Assembly (NCBI GenBank): GCA_937920455.1
Contig: CALETX010000405.1
Coordinates: 1-5,799 of the forward strand
DNA length: 5,799 bases
Direction: 5' to 3'
DNA from: an uncultured bacterium
GTDB lineage: Bacteria; Verrucomicrobiota; Kiritimatiellia; UBA8416; CALETX01
Shown here one piece after another: positions 1 to 5,799 of this stretch. The translations under genes were made by a program, and so were the position numbers. Under the pieces are notes generated by a model. The model was not told the origin of the DNA and searched no databases. It saw only the letters and a program-made list of their open reading frames with translations. The stretch's first letter is position 1; every line of letters starts with the position of its first letter.

Positions 1-326
1 CCTCAATGGACGACTTTGTCATTTACCTGAAGTCCGAGTATCTTGATGCCGTTTACCTGCAGCAGGACGCATACGATCCGGTTGACGGCGCCACAACGGC
101 TGAGCGGCAGAAGCGGGTTTTTGATGTGCTGTGGCGGATACTGAAGACGGAAATGAATTTCTCCGATAAAGACCAGGCCAGACGGTTCTTCCACAGTTTG
201 ACGCAGATTACAAAGGACTGGAATCGGGTGGAGATTGACAAACCAGAATTTGTGGAATTGCAAAACAGGCTGGAAACTATGGTTAGGGAGGCGAAGGGAA
301 GTGCGAAGAGTTTATCGCAAGGTTGA
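1..326 (+). CDS. atpA: V-type ATP synthase/ATPase catalytic subunit A, C-terminal fragment
   Basis: This is the C-terminal end of the catalytic A subunit of a V/A-type rotary ATPase; its start lies before the window. The readable frame begins at base 3 and gives 107 residues to a TGA at 324-326. The stretch containing [17 protein letters not shown], followed by a run of amphipathic helices, is typical of the C-terminal helical domain of A subunits, where the L-Q-Q-x-A/S-F/Y-D segment is conserved. The nucleotide-binding P-loop and catalytic residues are upstream and not visible. An internal ATG at base 6 is in frame but is not the start, because the family protein is close to 590 residues. 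The final 26 bases overlap atpB in another frame, which suggests translational coupling. Identification also rests on the four downstream subunit genes. The fragment alone would be a moderate call; with context it is strong. Confidence 0.93.
   Translation, partial: SMDDFVIYLKSEYLDAVYLQQDAYDPVDGATTAERQKRVFDVLWRILKTEMNFSDKDQARRFFHSLTQITKDWNRVEIDKPEFVELQNRLETMVREAKGSAKSLSQG
285..291 (+). promoter_or_regulatory. Ribosome binding site of atpB, inside the end of atpA
   Basis: AGGGAGG lies nine bases before the GTG at 301 and decides that start. It sits within the coding end of atpA. The alternative TTG at 235 in the same frame would add 22 residues with no family counterpart and would overlap atpA by about 90 bases. 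Confidence 0.75.
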
Positions 327-1617
327 CAACATCGTAGGGAATGTGCTGAACGTTGCCGCCGATGGCGTGCGGTATCGCGAGCTGGCTGAGGTCAAGTCCG
401 CAATGGGCCTTTCGCTTGCGCAGGTGATAAGGCTTCGGGGGCATGAGGTTTCGCTTCAGATATTTGCGGGAGGCCGCGGTGTTGGGACCGATGCCGAGAT
501 CAGGTTTCTAGGCCATACGATGCGGGTGCCGTTTTCTGAGGCTTTGATGGGAAGAATATTTACTGGTGGGGGACGGCCGAGGGACAGAGGCCCGGCGCTG
601 TCTGACAATCTGATAGAAATTGGCGGGCCTCATGTTAATCCCGCCAGGCGTGTGATTCCCAGAAAGATGGTCCGGACGGGCATACCCATGATTGACGTTT
701 TTAATACTCTAGTGGAGTCCCAGAAGCTGCCCGTTTTTGCCCGCGCTGGCGAACCGTACAACCAACTGCTTGCGCGCATCGCTTTGCAGGCTGAGGTTGA
801 CATCATCATTCTAGGCGGGATGGGGTTGAAGCACGATGATTTTCTGTTTTTCCGCGACACGCTCGAGGAGAGCGGCGCAATCTCGAGAGCTGTGATGTTT
901 GTTCACACCGCCGCGGACCCTGTGGTCGAATGCCTCATGGTGCCTGACATGAGCCTTGCCGTTGCGGAACAGTTTGCGTTGCAAGGGAAACGGGTTCTTG
1001 TGTTATTGACGGATATGACCAGCTTCGCGGACGCACTGAAGGAGATATCCATCACAATGGAACAGGTGCCGTCCAATCGTGGCTATCCAGGAGATCTCTA
1101 CAGCCAGCTTGCATTCCGCTATGAGCGCGCTGTGGATTTCGAGAGCGCAGGCTCCATAACTATTCTTGCTGCGACGACGATGCCTGGAGATGACGTGACG
1201 CATCCGGTGCCTGACAATACCGGCTACATTACGGAGGGTCAGTTCTATTTGCGAGACGGACGCATTGAGCCGTTCGGATCGCTCAGCCGCCTGAAGCAGC
1301 TCGTGAATGGCAAGACCCGCGAGGATCACCGGACGATAATGAACACAATGATCCAGCTCTACGCCGGGTATCGGGAGACGTTGGAAAAGCAGTCCATGGG
1401 ATTCAGAATGAGCGCATGGGATGAAAAGCTTCTCAACTACGGTGGCCGCTTCGAGCGGGAAATGATGGATTTGTCGGTAAACATACCGCTTGAGGCCGCC
1501 CTGGATCTGGGATGGCGCATTTTGGCGGACTGTTTCGAGCCGATGGAGACAGGCATTCCAAGCAGGCTGATTGACAAATTCTGGCCGTCTCATCCGGTGG
1601 CTGTTTCAGCCTCTTGA
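301..1617 (+). CDS. atpB: V-type ATP synthase/ATPase non-catalytic subunit B
   Basis: This is the non-catalytic B subunit that alternates with A in the V1/A1 hexamer at the cytoplasmic face of the membrane. The protein has 438 residues, the usual size. It has an N-terminal beta-barrel (about 1-75, starting [13 protein letters not shown] as in chlamydial B subunits), a central nucleotide-binding fold (about 76-340) and a C-terminal helical part. Visible family motifs are [15 protein letters not shown] (125-138), [15 protein letters not shown] (236-250), [13 protein letters not shown] (256-268) and [15 protein letters not shown] (301-315). The Walker A site is degenerate, as expected for B: residues near 146-155 read [10 protein letters not shown] with no GKT. 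The arginine of GSLSRL (R330) is in the position that reaches into the neighbouring catalytic site. The GTG start at 301 was chosen from the Shine-Dalgarno sequence and family N-terminus. The gene ends 17 bases before the chosen atpD ATG. Confidence 0.97.
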   Translation: MRRVYRKVDNIVGNVLNVAADGVRYRELAEVKSAMGLSLAQVIRLRGHEVSLQIFAGGRGVGTDAEIRFLGHTMRVPFSEALMGRIFTGGGRPRDRGPALSDNLIEIGGPHVNPARRVIPRKMVRTGIPMIDVFNTLVESQKLPVFARAGEPYNQLLARIALQAEVDIIILGGMGLKHDDFLFFRDTLEESGAISRAVMFVHTAADPVVECLMVPDMSLAVAEQFALQGKRVLVLLTDMTSFADALKEISITMEQVPSNRGYPGDLYSQLAFRYERAVDFESAGSITILAATTMPGDDVTHPVPDNTGYITEGQFYLRDGRIEPFGSLSRLKQLVNGKTREDHRTIMNTMIQLYAGYRETLEKQSMGFRMSAWDEKLLNYGGRFEREMMDLSVNIPLEAALDLGWRILADCFEPMETGIPSRLIDKFWPSHPVAVSAS

Positions 1618-1634
1618 CTTATGAGCGCGCCGAC

Positions 1635-2276
1635 ATGGCAAAGATAAAGCACACCAAGAACGAGCTGAAAGCGCAGCGCATTGCACTCGCGCGGTTTGAG
1701 CGCTTTCTGCCCATGCTCCAGTTGAAAAAACAGCAACTTCAGATCGAGATTCAGGAAATAGATGCGCAGCTTTCGGCAAATCACCGAGCCGAGATGGAGC
1801 TTCGTACTGGAACTGCAGGATGGGCAGGACTTTGGGCGGGCGAAGATGCTGGCCAGTTGCCTCCCGTGAGCGTTAAAGTGCGTCTGCAGGATGGCAATAT
1901 AGCTGGCGTGCCAGTGCCTGTTCTGGAAGGCGTCGAGACCACTTGGCAGACTCCCGACCTGTTTGCCACGCCGGCATGGTACGACGATGCCATGGAAGCG
2001 TTGGCCAAATTTGTTCGTTTGAGGCTTGAAAGGTGGGTTCTGGAGGAAAAAAGACGTCGTATTGCTCAGGAACTTGCATACACAACGCAGAGAGTCAACC
2101 TTTTCGAAAAGGTCAAGATTCCCGAGTGCAGGGAGAACATCAGGATCATCAAGATATTTCTGGGCGATCAACAGACTGCCGCTGTTGTGCGCGGGAAACT
2201 GGCCAAACGCAGAACCCTTGCATACGAAAGCGGCGGACTAGGGCCGGCTGAGCACAAAGGTGCGGGGCAGCGATGA
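1635..2276 (+). CDS. atpD: V-type ATP synthase/ATPase central-stalk subunit D
   Basis: Subunit D is the long coiled-coil shaft that rotates inside the A/B hexamer and links it to the membrane ring. The 213-residue product begins MAKIKHTKNELKAQR, the usual N-terminal signature of the family. It has a first long helix (about 7-58), a head region with the beta-hairpin pattern VSVKVRLQDGNIAGVPVPVL (78-97), and a second long helix (about 115-160). The C-terminal part has QRVNLFEKVKIPECRENI (152-169) and a FLGDQQTAA segment (175-183) that I associate with chlamydial and spirochaetal D subunits. A TTG at 1614, overlapping the atpB stop as TTGA, is in frame and would add seven residues; the ATG is preferred on family grounds. 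Neither start has a good Shine-Dalgarno sequence, so translation probably depends on ribosomes leaving atpB. Confidence 0.94.
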   Translation: MAKIKHTKNELKAQRIALARFERFLPMLQLKKQQLQIEIQEIDAQLSANHRAEMELRTGTAGWAGLWAGEDAGQLPPVSVKVRLQDGNIAGVPVPVLEGVETTWQTPDLFATPAWYDDAMEALAKFVRLRLERWVLEEKRRRIAQELAYTTQRVNLFEKVKIPECRENIRIIKIFLGDQQTAAVVRGKLAKRRTLAYESGGLGPAEHKGAGQR

Positions 2277-4042
2277 TAGTCGAGATGAAAAAAATCACTG
2301 TTCTTTGCGTGGCCGGCGAGAGGGACAGGACACTTGACGCTCTTGCGGATGCTGGGGTTCTGCACATTGCTTCGCGGCGGAATTACGATGAGAATCTGGA
2401 CGTGGCGGATGCAGTTCGCACCCTTCAGAGGATCAGGTCGGCTCTGGCGATATTGAATGGCTTGGGAATCAAGGGAGGAGAAGGACCGTTTTCTGGGACC
2501 GAAGGGCAGGCATCTGTTGACAGAATACTTGAGCTGGAGGCGAGGGGGAAGGAGTGCGCCGAAAAGCTGGCCGGATTGCGCGCGGAGAAGGAGAGCGTTG
2601 AACCGCTTGGGGATTTTGATCTGGAGCTCGTGCGACAACTTGCGCAGCATGGCGTGAAGGTTCGCCTGGCCCGGATCAGTAAAAAAGAGAAATTCAAGAT
2701 TCCGGATGGTATGGGCGTTTTTGATGTTGGGCAGATAGAATCTGATCGTTTGATGGTGGTTATTGGTGAGGGACAGTGTCCGGGACGCGAGGTGCCGTTG
2801 CCTCGGCGCCGTTTGCGGGAGATCGAGTCTGAAATTCAGGAAACGGAGAAGGAACAACAGGCTGTTCGTAATGAGCTGGAAAGGTATACAGCTTTAGTTC
2901 ACCAGTTGAACGCTTTGGAATCAGAGGCGAGGCTGCGCCTTCAGTTTGCCGAGGCCAAAGCGGCAATGGGGAGCGAGAAGGATGTTGCCTGGCTACAAGG
3001 TTATTGTCCTGCGGAAAATCTTGAAACAGTCAGGCAATTGGCGCGACAAAACGGATGGGGATTGCTTGTGGCCGATCCCACCGAGGAAGACGATGTTCCT
3101 ACGCTGCTGCGTCCGGCTTGGTGGGCGCGTCCGATTCTGTTCCTGATGGATGTCATAGGGATAGTTCCTGGATACTGGGAACTCGACATCAGCGCGGCGT
3201 TCATGCTGTTTTACACTCTTTTCTTTGCAATGCTTGTAAGCGACGCTGGCTATGGGATGCTTTTCCTTGCGTTTACTTTGGCTATAAAGCTTTTTGCAAA
3301 AAAGGCGCCACCGGAACTGCCTCGGCTGCTGGGAATTCTGAGCATGGCCACGATAGTATGGGGGGTGCTGACCGGTTCAATTTTCGGCATTCGGCCGGAT
3401 TCACTACCCGGACCGCTACGGGCGGCGAGAGTACGATGGCTGGCTGATGAGGGGAATTTCATGGATCTTTGTTTTTTGATAGGAGCGATTCACCTTACGG
3501 TGGCTCATGCATGGAACGCTGTAAGAAGGATACGCAGCGCGACAGCGCTCGCGCAGGTCGGGTGGATTGCCGTGACGTGGACTATGTATTTTGCAGCGGG
3601 CGCCTTCATCCTGGACAAGAAAATGCCGGGATTTGTTCCGTTGCTTTTTACGTCTGGGGTTCTGTTGGTGGCTCTTTTTATGACGCCTGCGCGAGTTATA
3701 AAGACGGAGTGGCATCAGCACATCATGCTTCCACTTTCGATTGTTGGAAATTTTGGTGACATAGTGTCTTATATCAGACTCTTTGCGGTTGGCAGCGCGA
3801 GCACGGCCATCAGCATGGCGTTCAACGAAATAGCCGTGGGCGGAGGTGTCAGGGGATTTCGGGCAGGTTTTGCGGCTGCGCTTATTCTGTTTGGGGCTCA
3901 TGCGATGAATATTCTTCTATGTGCCTTGGGCGTTGTGGTGCATGGGGTTCGACTTAACACACTGGAGTTTTCCGGACATGTTGGGTTGCAGTGGAGCGGA
4001 AAGAAATACCGTCCTTTCAGTCGTCAGGCGCAGCCGGTTTAG
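2273..4042 (+). CDS. atpI: V-type ATP synthase/ATPase membrane subunit I (a-subunit homologue)
   Basis: Subunit I is the stator membrane protein that forms the ion half-channels against the K ring. The 589-residue product has a cytoplasmic N-terminal half with alpha/beta segments and two predicted coiled-coil stretches (about 83-110 and 178-230), then a hydrophobic half from about 285 with roughly seven or eight membrane segments. Family motifs are FAMLVSDAGYGMLFL (318-332), GSIFGI (368-373), GNFGDIVSYIRLFAVG (492-507) and VHGVRLNTLEF (556-566). R502 in SYIRLF corresponds to the essential channel arginine of the a/I family, and R560 to the second conserved arginine. The start MIVEMKK at 2273 overlaps the atpD stop as ATGA. 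MIV-x-MKK is a common beginning in this family, so the ATG at 2285 is less likely. SD-like bases AAAGGTG (2256-2262) and GGGG (2264-2267) precede it. Confidence 0.96.
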   Translation: MIVEMKKITVLCVAGERDRTLDALADAGVLHIASRRNYDENLDVADAVRTLQRIRSALAILNGLGIKGGEGPFSGTEGQASVDRILELEARGKECAEKLAGLRAEKESVEPLGDFDLELVRQLAQHGVKVRLARISKKEKFKIPDGMGVFDVGQIESDRLMVVIGEGQCPGREVPLPRRRLREIESEIQETEKEQQAVRNELERYTALVHQLNALESEARLRLQFAEAKAAMGSEKDVAWLQGYCPAENLETVRQLARQNGWGLLVADPTEEDDVPTLLRPAWWARPILFLMDVIGIVPGYWELDISAAFMLFYTLFFAMLVSDAGYGMLFLAFTLAIKLFAKKAPPELPRLLGILSMATIVWGVLTGSIFGIRPDSLPGPLRAARVRWLADEGNFMDLCFLIGAIHLTVAHAWNAVRRIRSATALAQVGWIAVTWTMYFAAGAFILDKKMPGFVPLLFTSGVLLVALFMTPARVIKTEWHQHIMLPLSIVGNFGDIVSYIRLFAVGSASTAISMAFNEIAVGGGVRGFRAGFAAALILFGAHAMNILLCALGVVVHGVRLNTLEFSGHVGLQWSGKKYRPFSRQAQPV

Positions 4043-4108
4043 CGATGTTGGGTTGTAGAAACGTTGAGTTGAAACTGAATAAGCAATGTCGAAGGGGAGG
4101 TAACGATT
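4043..4108 (+). promoter_or_regulatory. Spacer before atpK with strong ribosome binding site
   Basis: This 66-base gap is the only real spacer between the complete genes of the operon. It ends with GGAGGT at 4096-4101 (inside GAAGGGGAGGT), seven bases before the atpK ATG. This is the best match to the anti-Shine-Dalgarno sequence in the operon. It fits the need for many copies of K per complex. I see no convincing promoter or hairpin in it. Confidence 0.7.
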
Positions 4109-4561
4109 ATGGATAATGCGGTTGCTGATGCCATGGGTAAACTGGGTGGAGCGGCGGTGTTGGGGCTTTGCGCGCTCGGATCAGCGCTCGGGACGGGCGT
4201 GGCGGCTCTTTCGGCGATTGGCGCATGGAAAAAATGTTATGCGCAGAACAGACTGGCGCCGTTTATTCTGCTTGCCTTTGTCGGCGCGCCGCTGTCGCAG
4301 ACTATCTATGGGATGATTATTATGAACAGGATAGTGGCGAGCACTCAAGGCGGAGCGCCATGGCAGACGCTGTCGGCGGCGGGTATCTTTGGCGGCGCTG
4401 CAATTGGGGCTTCTGCATGGTTACAGGGACGTGCGGGAGCGGCCGCTTCTGACGCTCTCGGTGAGACCGGCAAGGGAACGGCGAACTATCTGATGGCGTT
4501 GGGCATAATAGAGACGGTGGCCATTTTCGTTCTTGTGTTCATAGGCAAAGTGATCGGCTAA
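4109..4561 (+). CDS. atpK: V-type ATP synthase/ATPase proteolipid subunit K (rotor ring)
   Basis: Subunit K oligomerises into the membrane rotor ring and carries the coupling ion. The 150-residue product consists of two helical hairpins, the duplicated form seen in bacterial V-type K subunits. The membrane helices are about 15-40 (glycine/alanine rich), 50-76, 88-114 and 125-148. The first hairpin contains PLSQTIYG (61-68) in place of a carboxylate. The second has a LQG at 105-107 and IIETVAIF (133-140), where E135 is the ion-binding glutamate. By motif alignment, S63, Q64, Q106 and E135 correspond to T64, Q65, Q110 and E139 of E. hirae NtpK, the known Na+ ligands, which suggests sodium coupling. 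That alignment was made by eye. The ATG follows a strong Shine-Dalgarno sequence. No other ATPase gene follows it, consistent with K being last in this operon type. Confidence 0.95.
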   Translation: MDNAVADAMGKLGGAAVLGLCALGSALGTGVAALSAIGAWKKCYAQNRLAPFILLAFVGAPLSQTIYGMIIMNRIVASTQGGAPWQTLSAAGIFGGAAIGASAWLQGRAGAAASDALGETGKGTANYLMALGIIETVAIFVLVFIGKVIG

Positions 4562-4652
4562 GAGATTCTCACTGACGCGCAGATTGTGGCACGGTTGCAG
4601 GGACGGTGAGGTGACTGGTCAGCAGACGTGGCTGGCGGAACTCGTGCTTGTC
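4562..4652. other. Non-coding gap between convergent genes
   Basis: These 91 bases separate the stop of atpK from the stop of the minus-strand transporter gene. A bidirectional terminator would be expected here. I checked both strands and found only weak pairings, such as CTCAC near 4568 with GTGAG near 4607 and the small palindrome TGACTGGTCA. There is no GC-rich stem followed by a T-run on either strand. Termination may be Rho-dependent or read into the opposing gene. Confidence 0.5.
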
Positions 4653-5799
4653 CTACAGATGGGGTGCGGGGAGAAGACGGGTCATGAGTTCCAAGGCGAC
4701 CCATGCCAGGAGGCATGACACAATCCCTACCGCTATACCTATTCGTATCCACTCGCGAAAGCTCACGTGGATATGGTAACGCTTTTCCAGCATGCCTATG
4801 GCCACGATGTTGGCAGTGGATCCAATCATGGTGATGTTCCCACCGAAGCAGGCCCCGAAGAGCAATCCCCACCAGAGGGGAGAGCATTGAAGCTCGCGTA
4901 TTACAGGCACAGCCGCTGCCACGAACACCACATTGTCCACAAAGGCGGAACCAACTGCGGAAATTCCTATTACAATCGGCGCCAGGAGCATGGGCCGGGC
5001 GCCGGAGATGGCGCTGAAGTCGCTGGCAATTCTGGAAGTAACGCCCGTATGTTCCAGCGTTCCGGCGACCGCGAATAGCATCATGAAGAACAGTAATGTC
5101 CACCATTCGACCTCCTGCTCAATATAGTGGCGGGCGCGTTGAGGTCTCCATAGCATGAGGAGACCAGCAAAGAACAGGGGGGCCACTATGAGGACGGTGT
5201 TGCGTTCCAGTCCAAGAATCCTTTCGATCGTGTGATGGAGTCCGATCAGCGCGAGAAGGGCGGCAAGGACGGCAATTCCCTTGCCATAGGGAATTTTGAT
5301 CAGCGGGCCCAGACCAAGGTCTCGGTCCCGGCGTTCCTTGAGTCTTTGCGACATTTCACGGATCTGGGGTCGGAACCAGGCCAGGCAAAGGGCGATCGTG
5401 GCGGCCATGACAATTGCGGCGACAGGCATTGCATGGAAAATGAAATCCCAAAATGTGAAACCGGCCTTATAACCTATGAGAACTCCAACTGGATTGCCGA
5501 GCATCGTGCTGGCCGAGCCAACATTCGTGGCCATGACAGCGATTATTACAAAGGGCGTGGCGCGGATTTTTAGAGTGTCGCAAACCTGAAAGATCAGGGC
5601 GGTCAGGAACACGATGCTTGTCACCTCGTCCACCACCGCTGCAAGGGCTCCTCCGAGGACAGCCGTGGCAACCACGAAACGAGTTCCTGTCATTCGCGGC
5701 ATTCTGAGCACACTTTGAATGATCCAGGTAAAGAGTCCGAGATCCTTGAGCACGCCCACCGTGACCATCATCCCGACAAGAAAGAGAATGATGTCGAGC
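4653..5799 (-). CDS. ArsB/NhaD (SLC13-like) family ion transporter, N-terminus cut by window edge
   Basis: This is an integral membrane transporter of the ion transporter superfamily that contains ArsB, NhaD Na+/H+ antiporters and SLC13-type permeases. The frame is open to the window edge (5798), giving 381 residues; the internal ATG at 5771 is preceded in frame by LDIILFLVG, so it is not the start. About 50 or more residues are probably missing. The two inverted-repeat halves are visible. Counting from the Met at 5771, half one has VVDEVTSIVFL (46-56) and TNVGSASTMLGNPVGVLIG (82-100). Half two has FVDNVVFVAA (277-286) and FGGNITMIGSTANIV (309-323). WWTLLFFMMLFAVAGTLEHTGV (223-244) is a typical segment opening the second half. 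There are about nine or ten membrane helices in the visible part. The first half has DEV where many relatives have DNV. The substrate cannot be told: Na+/H+, arsenite and anions are all possible. It is convergent to, not part of, the ATPase operon; its promoter lies beyond 5799. Confidence 0.88.
   Translation of the reverse strand, partial: LDIILFLVGMMVTVGVLKDLGLFTWIIQSVLRMPRMTGTRFVVATAVLGGALAAVVDEVTSIVFLTALIFQVCDTLKIRATPFVIIAVMATNVGSASTMLGNPVGVLIGYKAGFTFWDFIFHAMPVAAIVMAATIALCLAWFRPQIREMSQRLKERRDRDLGLGPLIKIPYGKGIAVLAALLALIGLHHTIERILGLERNTVLIVAPLFFAGLLMLWRPQRARHYIEQEVEWWTLLFFMMLFAVAGTLEHTGVTSRIASDFSAISGARPMLLAPIVIGISAVGSAFVDNVVFVAAAVPVIRELQCSPLWWGLLFGACFGGNITMIGSTANIVAIGMLEKRYHIHVSFREWIRIGIAVGIVSCLLAWVALELMTRLLPAPHL

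Noticed and set aside
1003..1593. 196-codon minus-strand open frame opposite atpB
   Set aside because: It lies wholly against a strongly conserved B subunit, and its translation is rich in H, R and C with no domain pattern; it is a shadow frame.
1590..2171. 193-codon minus-strand open frame opposite atpD
   Set aside because: Antisense to a recognisable D subunit, with no family resemblance and no plausible ribosome binding context.
2168..2857. 229-codon minus-strand open frame opposite the atpD/atpI junction
   Set aside because: It spans the boundary of two well-supported genes on the opposite strand and shows no coherent domain.
4053..4081. Possible promoter upstream of atpK (TTGTAG, 17 bases, TGAATA)
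   Set aside because: The -10 element is a poor match to TATAAT, and atpK is expected to be read from the operon transcript.
4562..4652. Hairpin terminator between the convergent genes
   Set aside because: Only short stems of four or five pairs with long loops or mismatches, and no T-run on either strand.
4558..5106. 182-codon minus-strand open frame overlapping the transporter gene
   Set aside because: Same strand but a different frame from the transporter; the translation is H/R/C-rich and lacks the hydrophobic pattern of the true product.
5769..5771. ATG at 5771 as the start of the transporter
   Set aside because: In-frame hydrophobic residues typical of the family continue upstream to the window edge, so the gene is truncated by the window.

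Overview
The window is the 3' part of a bacterial V-type (A/V-type) rotary ATPase operon on the plus strand, followed by a convergent membrane transporter gene on the minus strand. The plus-strand order is atpA (only the last 107 codons), atpB, atpD, atpI, atpK. This order, and motifs such as the chlamydia-like C-terminus of subunit D, match the compact operon type known from Chlamydiae, spirochaetes such as Treponema, and other members of the Planctomycetes-Verrucomicrobia-Chlamydiae group. The moderately GC-rich, free-living-looking sequence would suit a Verrucomicrobiota/Kiritimatiellota/Lentisphaerota-like or spirochaete genome. That placement is an inference from operon type and remembered family motifs, not from a search.

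Layout: 1-326 is the end of catalytic subunit A. 301-1617 is non-catalytic subunit B, starting at a GTG inside the end of atpA. 1635-2276 is central-stalk subunit D. 2273-4042 is the membrane stator subunit I, overlapping atpD by four bases (ATGA). 4043-4108 is a short spacer ending in a strong Shine-Dalgarno sequence. 4109-4561 is the proteolipid rotor subunit K. 4562-4652 is a non-coding gap between convergent genes. 4653-5799 (minus strand) is an ion transporter of the ArsB/NhaD (SLC13-like, ion transporter) superfamily, cut off at its N-terminus by the window edge.

How it works together: A and B form the soluble hexamer, D is the rotating shaft, K forms the membrane ring, and I supplies the half-channels and stator arginine. 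Subunit K carries residues equivalent to the Na+-binding set of Enterococcus hirae NtpK (S63, Q64, Q106, E135), so the enzyme may be sodium-coupled. The neighbouring transporter belongs to a superfamily that includes Na+/H+ antiporters, which would fit a sodium economy, but its substrate cannot be read from the sequence. The window is mostly a conserved housekeeping-type region. I found no mobile element, CRISPR array, RNA gene or clearly new system.
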